From assembly GCF_900156335.1 (NCBI RefSeq), contig NZ_FTMZ01000029.1, positions 1 through 54,013 on the forward strand: DNA of 54,013 nt, in the 5' to 3' direction. The notes under the pieces are model-generated. The model ran no database searches. It saw only the letters and a program-made list of their open reading frames with translations, and was not told where the DNA came from. Position 1 is the first letter of the stretch; the number at the start of each line of letters is the position of its first letter. The translations under genes were made by a program, and so were the position numbers. Below, one piece after another: positions 7,594 to 16,963 of the stretch. Source of the DNA: Sphaerotilus natans (lineage in GTDB: Bacteria > Pseudomonadota > Gammaproteobacteria > Burkholderiales > Burkholderiaceae_C).

Positions 7594-9197
7594 GGGCAGG
7601 CGAAGGAAGACAGGTCCTCGGGATCCGCAGGCACGGCAGCCGACGTCGTGGGCAGGGCAGGGCGCGTCGCCTCCAGCCCGGAGGCGGCCGCGACGATCGC
7701 CTCGGCGTCCAGCGGCCGGCCGGGCTCGCGCTCGAACTCGGCCACCAGGCGGCCGCGGCGCATCACCATCACCCGGTGGGCGAGGTGGCTGACCTCGGGC
7801 AGCTCGGACGACACCAGGATCACCGCCAGCCCCTGCGCGACCATCTCGGCCACGAGCTGGTAGACCGCCTGCTTGGCGCCCACGTCGATGCCCTTGGTCG
7901 GCTCGTCGAGGATGACGATGCGCGGGTTCAGGCCCAGCCACTTGGCGATGACCACCTTCTGCTGGTTGCCGCCGGAGAGGCCCGAGAGCGGCGTGTCCTG
8001 GCTGGCGGTCTTGATGCGCAGCCGCTCGATCATGCCGGCGGCCAGCGTCTGCTCGCGCGCCGCCGACAGCCACGGCCCGCGCGAGACGGCGGCCTCCATG
8101 CGGTTGCGCGGCCCGGCCAGCGCCGCCAGGCTGATGTTGTCGCGCACCGAGAAGGCCAGGATGGCGCCCTGGCGCTGGCGCTCCTCCGGCACGAAGGACA
8201 GGCCGGCGGCGATGGCGTCGGCCGGCTCGCGGATCGTGACGGCGCGGCCGTCGATGCGGATCTCGCCGCGCGCCTGCGGGTTCAGGCCGGTCAGCGCCTG
8301 CATCAGCTCGCTGCGGCCGGCGCCCACCAGGCCGTAGAAGCCCAGGATCTCGCCGCGGCGCAGCGTGAAGGCGATGTCGGCGAACTCGCTCGGGTGCGAC
8401 AGGCCGCGCACCTCCAGCACCGTCTCGCCGCGCCGGTCTTCGACGGGCGGGTAGATCTGGTCGATCTCGCGCCCGGCCATCAGCCGGACCAGCGTGGGCT
8501 CGTCGGCCTCGGCCATGCGGCCGTGCCCGACCGAGGCGCCGTCGCGCAGCACGACATAGCGGTCGCAGACCGCGAACAGCTCGTCGAACTTGTGCGTGAT
8601 GAACAGCACCGCCACGCCGCGGGCCTTCAGCCCGCGCACGATGCCGTAGAAGTCGCGGATCTCGGCCTGCGACAGCGCAGCGGTCGGCTCGTCGAGGATG
8701 ACCACGCGCGCCTGCTGCGACAGGGCGCGGGCGATCTCGATCAGGTGGCGCTGCGCGAGACTCAGGTCGCGCACCAGGGTGGTGGCGGCAAATCCCGCGC
8801 CCACCTGGTCGAGCACCGCCTGCGCCTCGCGGTTCATGCGCGCCCAGTCGACCACCTGCAGCGCCGGCCAGCGCGCCGGGCCCTTCATCGGCGGTCGGCC
8901 GATGAAGATGTTCTCGGCAGCGCTGAGCGCTTCGAACATCACCGTCTCCTGGTGCACCGCGACGATGCCGGCGGCCTGCGCGTCCTGGGCGCAGGACAGG
9001 CGCAGCGGCTGGCCGTCGATCAGGATCTCGCCCTCGTCGGGCCGATGCACGCCGGTCAGCGTCTTGACCAGCGTGGACTTGCCGGCGCCGTTCTCGCCGA
9101 TCAGCGCCAGGGCCTCGCCTGGCACCAGCTCGAGATCGACGCCGCGCAGGGCGTGCGTCGGTCCGAAGCGCTTGTGAAGACCGCGCAGCGTGAGCAT
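7590..9197 (-). CDS. rhaT: rhamnose ABC transporter ATP-binding protein (tandem domains)
   Basis: This 535-residue duplicated ATPase of the RbsA/XylG family energises rhamnose uptake. Domain 1 has a good Walker A (GENGAGKST, residues about 34-42), a weak signature (DLSLAQRH) and Walker B VVILDEPTAAL. Domain 2 has the degenerate Walker A GLVGAGRSEL, typical of this family, a perfect signature LSGGNQQKV and Walker B IVILDEPTKGID. The tail after LVAEFEREPG is about 45 residues of low-complexity Ala/Pro. Start 9197 overlaps the rhaS stop by one base (TGATG). The name follows the rhizobial scheme and is unrelated to the E. coli RhaT symporter. Confidence 0.9.
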   Translation of the reverse strand: MLTLRGLHKRFGPTHALRGVDLELVPGEALALIGENGAGKSTLVKTLTGVHRPDEGEILIDGQPLRLSCAQDAQAAGIVAVHQETVMFEALSAAENIFIGRPPMKGPARWPALQVVDWARMNREAQAVLDQVGAGFAATTLVRDLSLAQRHLIEIARALSQQARVVILDEPTAALSQAEIRDFYGIVRGLKARGVAVLFITHKFDELFAVCDRYVVLRDGASVGHGRMAEADEPTLVRLMAGREIDQIYPPVEDRRGETVLEVRGLSHPSEFADIAFTLRRGEILGFYGLVGAGRSELMQALTGLNPQARGEIRIDGRAVTIREPADAIAAGLSFVPEERQRQGAILAFSVRDNISLAALAGPRNRMEAAVSRGPWLSAAREQTLAAGMIERLRIKTASQDTPLSGLSGGNQQKVVIAKWLGLNPRIVILDEPTKGIDVGAKQAVYQLVAEMVAQGLAVILVSSELPEVSHLAHRVMVMRRGRLVAEFEREPGRPLDAEAIVAAASGLEATRPALPTTSAAVPADPEDLSSFACP

Positions 9198-10192
9198 CAG
9201 AAGATCTTCGCGAACTGCTCGACGTTGCTGGCGTCGTAGGTGAAGGGCTCGGCCATCGCGGCCTCGTTGTCCTTGTCCAGCGTCGCGGTGCCGACCCGGC
9301 CCATGCCGATCTTCTCGCCCGGCTGTGCCTTGGCCTGGCCCTTGACCAGCGCATGCGCGATGCGCACCGAGGCGTAGCCCAGGTCGATCGGGTTCCAGAT
9401 CGCGAAGGACTTGACCGCGCCGCTCTTGACATGGCCGGCCATCTCCGAGGGCAGGCCCAGGCCGGTGACGAAGACCGCGCCGGTCTTCTTCTCGTCCTGC
9501 ACCGCCTTGGCGGCCGCGGCCACGCCGACGGTGGTGGGCGCCACGATGGCCTTCAGGTTCGGGTGGCTCTTGAACAGGCCCTGCGCCTCGCGGTAGCTCT
9601 TGTCGGTCTGGTCGTCGCCGTAGACGACGCTCACCAGCTTCAGGCCCGAATAGGCCGGCTGGGCCAGCACCTTCTTCATCTCGCCGATCCAGATGTTCTG
9701 GTTGGTGGCCTGCGCGGTGGCCGAGAGCACCGCGATCTCGCCGCTCTTGCCCGCCACCTGCTCGGCCATCTTCACCAGCTTCTCGCCGATCAGCGCGTTG
9801 TTCGACGGCGCCAGGTGCATCAGGCGGCCGTCCTTGCGGATGCCCGAGTCGAAGGAGATGACCTTGATGCCGCGCTGCATCGCCTTCTTCGTCACCGGCA
9901 CCAGCGCGTCAGGATCGTTGGCCGAGACGATGATGGCCTTGACGTTCTGCGCGATCAGCGTGTTGATGATCTCGATCTGGCCCTCGGCGGTGGCCTTGGC
10001 CGGGCCGGTGTAGATGATCTCGACGTCCTTGAGCTCCTTGGCGGCTTCCTGCGCGCCCTGGTGGGCGGCGTCGAAGAAGCCGATGCCCAGGCTCTTGACG
10101 ACCAGGGCGATCTTGTCGGCGGCCAGCGCGGGCTGGGCGCAGCCCAGGCCCAGGACGAGGGCGGCGGCGATGGTGGACAGGCGATGGTTCAT
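9197..10192 (-). CDS. rhaS: rhamnose ABC transporter periplasmic binding protein
   Basis: This 331-residue periplasmic sugar-binding protein is of the RbsB-like type (Peripla_BP_4). A 24-residue signal peptide with AALVLGLG and cleavage ALA-A precedes DKIALVVKSLGIGFF, the first strand of the mature protein. Later hallmarks are NTLIAQNVKAIIVSANDPDAL, ISFDSGIRKDGR and GEIAVLSATAQATNQN. The protein ends TYDASNVEQFAKIF. A strong GAGGAGACA ribosome-binding site lies eight bases before the ATG, within a leader shared by three other genes in this window. It delivers rhamnose to RhaT/P/Q. The name follows Rhizobium leguminosarum; it is not the AraC regulator RhaS of E. coli. Confidence 0.9.
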   Translation of the reverse strand: MNHRLSTIAAALVLGLGCAQPALAADKIALVVKSLGIGFFDAAHQGAQEAAKELKDVEIIYTGPAKATAEGQIEIINTLIAQNVKAIIVSANDPDALVPVTKKAMQRGIKVISFDSGIRKDGRLMHLAPSNNALIGEKLVKMAEQVAGKSGEIAVLSATAQATNQNIWIGEMKKVLAQPAYSGLKLVSVVYGDDQTDKSYREAQGLFKSHPNLKAIVAPTTVGVAAAAKAVQDEKKTGAVFVTGLGLPSEMAGHVKSGAVKSFAIWNPIDLGYASVRIAHALVKGQAKAQPGEKIGMGRVGTATLDKDNEAAMAEPFTYDASNVEQFAKIF

Positions 10193-10232
10193 GGGGATGT
10201 CTCCTCTCGGTCTCTCTTGGGGGAATCTTTGG
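10193..10232 (-). promoter_or_regulatory. purine-rich leader upstream of rhaS
   Basis: On the minus strand this reads GATTCC, then an AGAGAGACC stretch, then GAGGAGACATCCCC directly before the ATG. Closely related leaders precede the genes starting at 21946, 27315 and 34679. The GAGGAG is the ribosome-binding site; the conservation of GATTCC upstream is not explained by that alone. Confidence 0.4.
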
Positions 10233-10254
10233 GGGAAAGCGCGCGGGGCAGGGC

Positions 10255-11544
10255 TCAGACGATGCCGCCGCCGCCACCGGCCACCGCCGGTCGGGCTTCG
10301 GCCATGCGGGCGCGGTAGCCGCTGGCGCGGTAGGCGGCCACCGGGTCGACCGCGCCGCCCGCGTCCAGCCGCACGCGCTGCAGCAGCGGCGTGACATCGG
10401 TCTGGAAGGCGGCCTTCAGCAGGTGGGTGGCGGTCATCGCGTCGTTGGCCTCCTGCGCGGCGTCGAGCGCGGCGCGGTCGACCAGCAGCGCCTGCGCAAA
10501 GCTGCGCTGCACCTGCACCGCGCTGGTCATCAGGCTCTCGATCGGATCGGTGACGTTGTGGCTCTGGTCGAGCATGTAGGCCGGGTCGAAGGCCACGCCT
10601 TCGTGGGCAGCGGCCACCAGCTCGTTGAAGACCAGGAACAGCCGGTAGGGCGAGACCGAGCCGGCGTCCAGGTCGTCGTCGCCGTACTTGCTGTCGTTGA
10701 AGTGGAAGCCGGCGAGCTTGCCCGCGGCGATCAGGCGCGCCACGATCAGCTCGATGTTGACGTTGGGCGCGTGGTGGCCCAGATCGACCAGGCACTGCGC
10801 CTTCGGGCCCAGCAGGCTGGCGGCCATGAAGCTCGAACCCCAGTCCTGGATCACCGTGCTGTAGAAGGCCGGCTCGCAGATCTTGTGCTCGAGCATCATG
10901 CGCCAGTCGTCGGGCAGCGCGGCGTAGATCTGGCGGCTGCTGTCCAGATAGCGCTCGAAGGCGCGGCGGAAGTGCTGCTGGCCGGGGAAGTTGCTGCCGT
11001 CGCCGATCCAGACCGTCAGCGCCTTCGAACCGATCGCCTGGCCGATCTCGATGCACTCGAGGTTGTGCTCGACCGCCTGGGCGCGGGTGGCCGCGTCGGT
11101 GTGCGTGAGACTGCCGAACTTGTAGCTGTGCGCCTGGCCCTTCTGGTCGGAGAAGGTGTTGGAGTTGATCGCGTCGAAGCCCAGGCCGAGCGCACCGGCC
11201 GCGCCGCGCAGCTCGCTCCAGTCGCTGCACTGGTCCCAGGGAATGTGCAGCGAGACGGTCGGCGTGGCGCGGGCGAGCTGCTGGATCACGCCGCAGTCCT
11301 GCAGCTTGTCGAAGACATGGCGCGGCTCGCCAGGGCCGGGGAAGCGGGCGAAGCGCGTGCCGCCGGTGCCCACGCCCCAGCTCGGGATGGCCACGCCGAA
11401 GGCGGCGACCTGCGCGCGCACCCGCTCCAGGTCGATGCCGCGGCGGGCGAGCTGCGCGCCCAGGTGGTCGTAGTCGGCCTGGACCTCGCGGCGCAGGCGC
11501 TCGTTGTGCGCGGCCAGCAGGCCGGCATCGATCGGGAGGGACAT
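10255..11544 (-). CDS. rhaI: L-rhamnose isomerase (Pseudomonas/rhizobial type)
   Basis: This 429-residue TIM-barrel isomerase converts L-rhamnose to L-rhamnulose using two divalent metal ions. Family features include IPSWGVGTGGTRFARFP near residue 53, HIPWDQCSDW, NTFSDQKGQAHSYKFGSLTHTD and the metal-site segments LVDLGHHAPNVNIE and GFHFNDSKYGDDDLDAGS. It is the type first described in Pseudomonas stutzeri and in rhizobial RhaI, distinct from E. coli RhaA. The start at 11544 is supported by GGAG seven bases upstream. It sits 26 bases after the rhaD stop and 62 bases before the rhaS start. Confidence 0.93.
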   Translation of the reverse strand: MSLPIDAGLLAAHNERLRREVQADYDHLGAQLARRGIDLERVRAQVAAFGVAIPSWGVGTGGTRFARFPGPGEPRHVFDKLQDCGVIQQLARATPTVSLHIPWDQCSDWSELRGAAGALGLGFDAINSNTFSDQKGQAHSYKFGSLTHTDAATRAQAVEHNLECIEIGQAIGSKALTVWIGDGSNFPGQQHFRRAFERYLDSSRQIYAALPDDWRMMLEHKICEPAFYSTVIQDWGSSFMAASLLGPKAQCLVDLGHHAPNVNIELIVARLIAAGKLAGFHFNDSKYGDDDLDAGSVSPYRLFLVFNELVAAAHEGVAFDPAYMLDQSHNVTDPIESLMTSAVQVQRSFAQALLVDRAALDAAQEANDAMTATHLLKAAFQTDVTPLLQRVRLDAGGAVDPVAAYRASGYRARMAEARPAVAGGGGGIV

Positions 11545-11570
11545 CGGGATCTCCGGGACGTCGTGGGGTT

Positions 11571-13676
11571 TCAGCGCGTGAAGGCGGCCAGGTTGCCGGC
11601 GTCCACGTTCAGGATGTTGCCGGTGCTCTTGGCGCTCAGGTGCTCGGCGGCGAAGAAGTAGGTGGCCTCGGCGATGTCCTCGGGGAAGACGCTGCGCTTG
11701 AGCATCGAGCGCTCGCGGTAGAAGGCCTCCAGGTCGCCCTCGTCGACCTTGTTGGCGGCGGCGCGCTCGGCGCTCCACTGGCCGGTCCAGATCTTCGAGC
11801 CGCGGATCACCGCGTCCGGGTTGACCACATTGCTGCGGATGCCCAGCGGCGCGCCTTCGAGCGCGAAGCTGCGGCTGAGCTGGATCTCGGCGGCCTTGGC
11901 GGCGCAGTAGGCGCTGGCCTGCGCACTGGCGACCATGCCGTTCTTGCTGGCGATCATCACGATCGAGCCGCCGCTGCCCTGCGCCTTCATCACCTTGAAG
12001 GCCTCGCGGCCGACCAGGAAGTAGCCGGTGGCCAGGATGCTCTGGTTCTTGTTCCACAGCGCCAGGCTGGTCTCGTCGATCGGCGCGGCCGAGGCGATGC
12101 CGGCGTTGCTCACCAGGATGTCGACGCCGCCGAACTCCAGCGCCGCCCGGTCGAAGGCCGCGATCACGCTGGCCTCGTCGGTGACGTTGCAGACCGCGCC
12201 GCGCACATGGTCCTTGCCGTGCGCCTTGGCCAGCTCGGCCTCGACGCCCTGCAGCGCCTCGGCGTCGATGTCGGCCAGCACCACGCAGGCGCCTTCCGAC
12301 AGGAAGCGCCGCGCGATCGCCTGGCCGATGCCGCCGGCGCCGCCGGTGATCAGCGCCACCTTGCCGACCAGCGGCTTCGGTTTGGGCATGCGCTGCAGCT
12401 TGGCTTCTTCCAGCAGCCAGTATTCGATGTCGAAGGCCTCCTGCTCGGGCAGGCCGACGTAGCGGTCCACCGCATTGGCCTCGCGCATCACGTTGATGGC
12501 GTTGACGTAGAACTCGCCGGCGATGCGCGCGGTGGCCTTGTCCTTGGCGATCGTCACCATGCCGATGCGCGGCAGCAGGATCACCACCGGATTCGGGTCG
12601 CGCAGCGCCGGGCTGTTGGCGCGCTTGCAGCGCTCGTAATAAGCCGCGTAGTCGGCGCGGTAGGCGGCCAGCAGCCCGCCCAGCGCGGCGCGCAGCTCGG
12701 CGCCGGCCAGCGTGTAGACGGCTTCCGGCACGATCAGCGGACGGATCTTGGTGCGCAGGAAATGGTCCGGGCACGAGGTGCCGAGCGCCGCCAGCGGCGC
12801 CAGATCGGCCGAGTTGACGAACTCCATCACCTCGGCCGAGGTGTTCAGGTGCAGCAGCTTCGGTGCGCCCTCATTGGACAGGCCGCGCAGCACCGGCAGC
12901 AGCCGCGCCAGCGTGGCGTCGCGCTCAGGTTCGGGCAGGGCCTGCACGGCCGGGCCGCCGAAGACGGCTACCTTCTTCGCCTCGCGCTGCTGCGCCAGCC
13001 AGCCCTGGGCGCGCTCGATCAGGTCCACCGTGTTCTCGTAGCAGCTCTTGGCGGTGTCGCCCCAGCTGAACAGACCGTGGCCGGCCAGCACGATGCCGCG
13101 CAGGCCCGGGTGCGCCGCGTCGTATTCGGCCAGTCGCTGGCCCAGCTCGTAGCCCGGGCGCAGCCACGGCAGCCAGCCCACGGTGCCCTCGAAGACCTGG
13201 CGCGTGATGGCCTCGGAATGCGCCATCGCGGCGATGGCGATCACCGCATCCGGGTGCATGTGGTCGACATGCGCGTAGGGCAGCGACGAGTGCAGCGGCG
13301 TGTCGATCGAGGCGGCGCGGCTGTTCAGGTTGAAGGTGCAGTGCGGCAGGTAACCGACCATCTCGTCTTCGTGCGCCAGGCCGCGGTAGAGCTTCTTCAG
13401 GTCGCGCAGCTTGTCCATGTAGAGCGTCGAGAAGCCGTCGAGCTTCATCGAGCCGACATCGCCGCCCGAGCCCTTGACCCACAGCACCTCGACCGTCTCG
13501 CCGCTGAGCGGGTCGGTCTGGCGGATCTTGGCCGAGGTGTTGCCCCCGCCGTAGTTGGTGATGCGCAGGTCCGAGCCGAGCAGGTTGGAGCGGTACAGCA
13601 GCAGGCCGGGCTCGTCGAGCGTGGCGGCGCGGGCATCGTCCCAGCGCGGGAAGGGGCGGATGGAAGTCGGGGTCAT
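11571..13676 (-). CDS. rhaD: bifunctional rhamnulose-1-phosphate aldolase / lactaldehyde dehydrogenase
   Basis: This 701-residue two-domain enzyme completes rhamnose breakdown. Residues 1 to about 400 are a class II aldolase, with metal-binding HVDHMHPDAV and GHGLFSWGD, splitting rhamnulose-1-phosphate to dihydroxyacetone phosphate and L-lactaldehyde. From about 430 a short-chain dehydrogenase domain begins (VALITGGAGGIG), with NAG in LVSNAGIAS, catalytic Ser in MIASKNG and YCAAK, likely acting on the lactaldehyde. Length and order match the family found with RhaI in alpha- and betaproteobacteria. The ATG at 13676 fits family starts (MTPTSIRPFPRW); a longer frame reaches 13754 but runs into the regulatory region. 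It is the first gene of the operon. Confidence 0.93.
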   Translation of the reverse strand: MTPTSIRPFPRWDDARAATLDEPGLLLYRSNLLGSDLRITNYGGGNTSAKIRQTDPLSGETVEVLWVKGSGGDVGSMKLDGFSTLYMDKLRDLKKLYRGLAHEDEMVGYLPHCTFNLNSRAASIDTPLHSSLPYAHVDHMHPDAVIAIAAMAHSEAITRQVFEGTVGWLPWLRPGYELGQRLAEYDAAHPGLRGIVLAGHGLFSWGDTAKSCYENTVDLIERAQGWLAQQREAKKVAVFGGPAVQALPEPERDATLARLLPVLRGLSNEGAPKLLHLNTSAEVMEFVNSADLAPLAALGTSCPDHFLRTKIRPLIVPEAVYTLAGAELRAALGGLLAAYRADYAAYYERCKRANSPALRDPNPVVILLPRIGMVTIAKDKATARIAGEFYVNAINVMREANAVDRYVGLPEQEAFDIEYWLLEEAKLQRMPKPKPLVGKVALITGGAGGIGQAIARRFLSEGACVVLADIDAEALQGVEAELAKAHGKDHVRGAVCNVTDEASVIAAFDRAALEFGGVDILVSNAGIASAAPIDETSLALWNKNQSILATGYFLVGREAFKVMKAQGSGGSIVMIASKNGMVASAQASAYCAAKAAEIQLSRSFALEGAPLGIRSNVVNPDAVIRGSKIWTGQWSAERAAANKVDEGDLEAFYRERSMLKRSVFPEDIAEATYFFAAEHLSAKSTGNILNVDAGNLAAFTR

Positions 13677-13941
13677 GGCAGCGTGTGGGTTCGAAAGTTG
13701 TCTGACGACAGTGCGATGGGGACAGAGCTTAGGAGCGCTGACCTGCTGCCACAATCAATGACTTCTGATGCTTGGTATAAGCAAAATGATATGGTTTCCG
13801 CCGGACCCCAGCCGAAAGAGCGGGATGCTGCCATTTTTGCGGGTTGTCCCGGAGCCCTGAGGGCTGCCGAGATCCGATGACCGGGCTGTCGTTCGGGGAA
13901 AGTCCCGAGACGCACCGAGATGTTCCAGGAAGGATGGACCC
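13677..13941. promoter_or_regulatory. divergent rhaD/lysR control region
   Basis: This 265 bp region holds no gene and separates the divergent rhaD and LysR starts. It is AT-richer than its surroundings. GCTTGGTATAAGC at 13770-13782 is a dyad (GCTT/AAGC arms, five-base centre) of the kind LysR regulators bind, and a smaller dyad TGTC-TGAC-GACA lies at 13699-13710 close to rhaD. These are candidate operators; no promoter hexamers stand out clearly. Confidence 0.45.
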
Positions 13942-14862
13942 ATGAAGGACCTGCAGCTGCGCGCGCTGCGACTGTTCGAGACGGTGGCGACCACCGGCAG
14001 CTTCTCGCGGGCGGCCGAGCTGCTCGACATGAGCCAGCCGGCGGTGTCGATGCAGGTGCGCCAGCTCGAAGGCGACCTGGGGGTGGCGCTGTTCGAACGG
14101 CTGCCGCGCCCGCGCCTGACCGACGCCGGCCACGAGCTGCTGCAGCACGCGCGGCTGATGCTGGCGCAGGCCCGTGCCGCGCAGGAGGCGATGCAGGCCC
14201 ACCGCGACGAGGCGCGCGGCCCGCGCGGCCTGCTGCATTTCGGGGTGGTGTCGACGGCGCATTACTTCGCGCCGCGGCTGCTGCGCGAGTTCATCGGCCT
14301 GCACCCGGAGGTGCGTCCGAAGCTCACGGTGGCGCGCCGCGCCGAGGTGCTGGAGATGCTGCAGGAGCACCGCCTGGACCTGGCGATCATGGGCTATCCG
14401 CCCTCCGAGGGCGATCTGGAGGCGACCAGCTTCGCGCGCCATCCGCACTGCATCGTCGCCGCGGCCGACCACCCGCTGGCTGGCCGCGCCGGGCTGCGCT
14501 GGAGCGACCTGCGCGACGAGCACTTCATCTTCCGCGAGCCCGGCTCGGCCACCCGGCAGTTCCTGGAGCACCTGCTGCAGTCGCAGTCGATCCAGGTGCG
14601 CGCCGGGCTGGAGCTGGCTGGCAACGAGACGATCAAGCAGGCGGTGATGTGCGGCCTGGGCATCAGTTTTCTGTCGGCGCACACCTTCCAGGTCGAGCTG
14701 GAGGCCGGCCGGCTGGCGGTGCTCGACGTCGAGGGCCTGCCCAAGCACATCGACTGGTGCTTCGTGCAGCGCCGCGACACGGTGCTGGGCGGCGTCGGCG
14801 CGGCCTTCCGCGAGTTCGTGTTCGAGCGCGGGGCGGCGGTGGCGGCCTGCCGGGTGCGCTGA
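13942..14862 (+). CDS. LysR-family regulator, probable rhamnose operon regulator
   Basis: This 306-residue LysR-type transcription factor resembles the CbbR branch. The winged helix-turn-helix covers residues 1-62 (LRLFETVATTGSFSRAAELLDMSQPAVSMQVRQLE in two pieces), followed by a linker helix rich in Ala/Gln and the effector-binding domain from about 90 (LLHFGVVSTAHYFAPRLL). It is divergent from the rha operon across a 265 bp gap with a LysR-like dyad, so it most likely controls that operon and itself. Known rha operons of this type are more often run by a DeoR protein, so the assignment is by position only. AGGAAGGA precedes the ATG. Confidence 0.85.
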   Translation: MKDLQLRALRLFETVATTGSFSRAAELLDMSQPAVSMQVRQLEGDLGVALFERLPRPRLTDAGHELLQHARLMLAQARAAQEAMQAHRDEARGPRGLLHFGVVSTAHYFAPRLLREFIGLHPEVRPKLTVARRAEVLEMLQEHRLDLAIMGYPPSEGDLEATSFARHPHCIVAAADHPLAGRAGLRWSDLRDEHFIFREPGSATRQFLEHLLQSQSIQVRAGLELAGNETIKQAVMCGLGISFLSAHTFQVELEAGRLAVLDVEGLPKHIDWCFVQRRDTVLGGVGAAFREFVFERGAAVAACRVR

Positions 14863-14880
14863 GCGGCGCCCCCGCGCGTC

Positions 14881-15711
14881 TCAGGTCGGCTTGTCCTGCC
14901 GCGACCAGCATGGCTCGCGCCGCTCCAGCCGCGCCGCGATGCCCTCGCTCCGGTCCGGCCAGGCGAAAGCCAGCGCAAAGGCGCGCCGCTCCAGCTCCAG
15001 CCCCTGCTGCAGCGGCAGGTTCATGCCGGCAATCACCGTCTCCTTGATGAGCGTCTGCACGGCGGACGGACCGTTGGCCAGTCTGGCCGCCAGCGCCAGT
15101 GCGCGCGGTTCGACCTGAGTGTCGTCGACCACCTCCGACACCAGCCCGAGGCGCAACGCTTCGTCGGCGCCGATCGGCTCGCCGAGCAGCAGCAGCCGCA
15201 TCGCCTGGAACTTGCCCACCGCGCGGGTCAGGCGCTGGGTGGCGCCGCCGCCCGGCATCAGGCCGATCCGGACCTCGGGCTGGCCGAAGCGCGCTCCGGT
15301 GCCGGCGATGATCAGATCGGCATGCAGGGCCAGCTCGCAGCCCCCGCCCAGCGCGTGGCCCCGCACCGCCGCGATCACCGGCTTGCGGCACTGTGCGATG
15401 GCGTCCCACAGACGGCCCATGCCGCGCTTGACGATCTCGGCGGGCGTGGCCGTGCGGTACTCGTTCAGGTCGGCGCCGGCGCAGAAGGCCCGCGGGCTGC
15501 CCGCCAGCACCACGGCGCGCACGTCGTCGTCGGCATCGGCCTGGATGAAGGCCTCGGCCAGGGCGTGGCGCAGCCGCAAATTCAGGGCGTTGAGCACCTC
15601 GGGCCGGTTCAGGCGGATGACGCGCACGCCCGGGTGAGGCTGCTCGATCAGCAGCACCGGCGGCGGCGTGGACGTCTTGGCCGGGACGGGGAATCCGGTC
15701 GTTTCGGTCAT
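14881..15711 (-). CDS. enoyl-CoA hydratase/isomerase (crotonase family)
   Basis: This 276-residue crotonase-fold enzyme probably hydrates an enoyl-CoA in the pathway encoded by its neighbours. The oxyanion-hole segment is AFCAGADLNEY (about 76-85), and the second is RGHALGGGCELALHADL. Both catalytic glutamates of hydratases are present: E126 in GGGCE and E146 in GQPEVRIGLMPGGG. The N-terminal 18 residues are a Pro/Thr-rich extension. The stop faces that of the LysR gene with an 18 bp gap. It is the last gene of a minus-strand cluster and follows the thiolase by 27 bases, which supports hydratase-to-thiolase consecutive steps. Confidence 0.88.
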   Translation of the reverse strand: MTETTGFPVPAKTSTPPPVLLIEQPHPGVRVIRLNRPEVLNALNLRLRHALAEAFIQADADDDVRAVVLAGSPRAFCAGADLNEYRTATPAEIVKRGMGRLWDAIAQCRKPVIAAVRGHALGGGCELALHADLIIAGTGARFGQPEVRIGLMPGGGATQRLTRAVGKFQAMRLLLLGEPIGADEALRLGLVSEVVDDTQVEPRALALAARLANGPSAVQTLIKETVIAGMNLPLQQGLELERRAFALAFAWPDRSEGIAARLERREPCWSRQDKPT

Positions 15712-15738
15712 GAGCTGTCTTCCTTGGGGGGCTGGCGA

Positions 15739-16944
<1,206 letters not shown>

Positions 16945-16963
16945 GGTGCAGACGCTTTCTCGT

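Noticed and set aside
13677-13754. N-terminally extended RhaD starting at 13754
   Set aside because: The added residues have no family counterpart and would occupy the shared control region.
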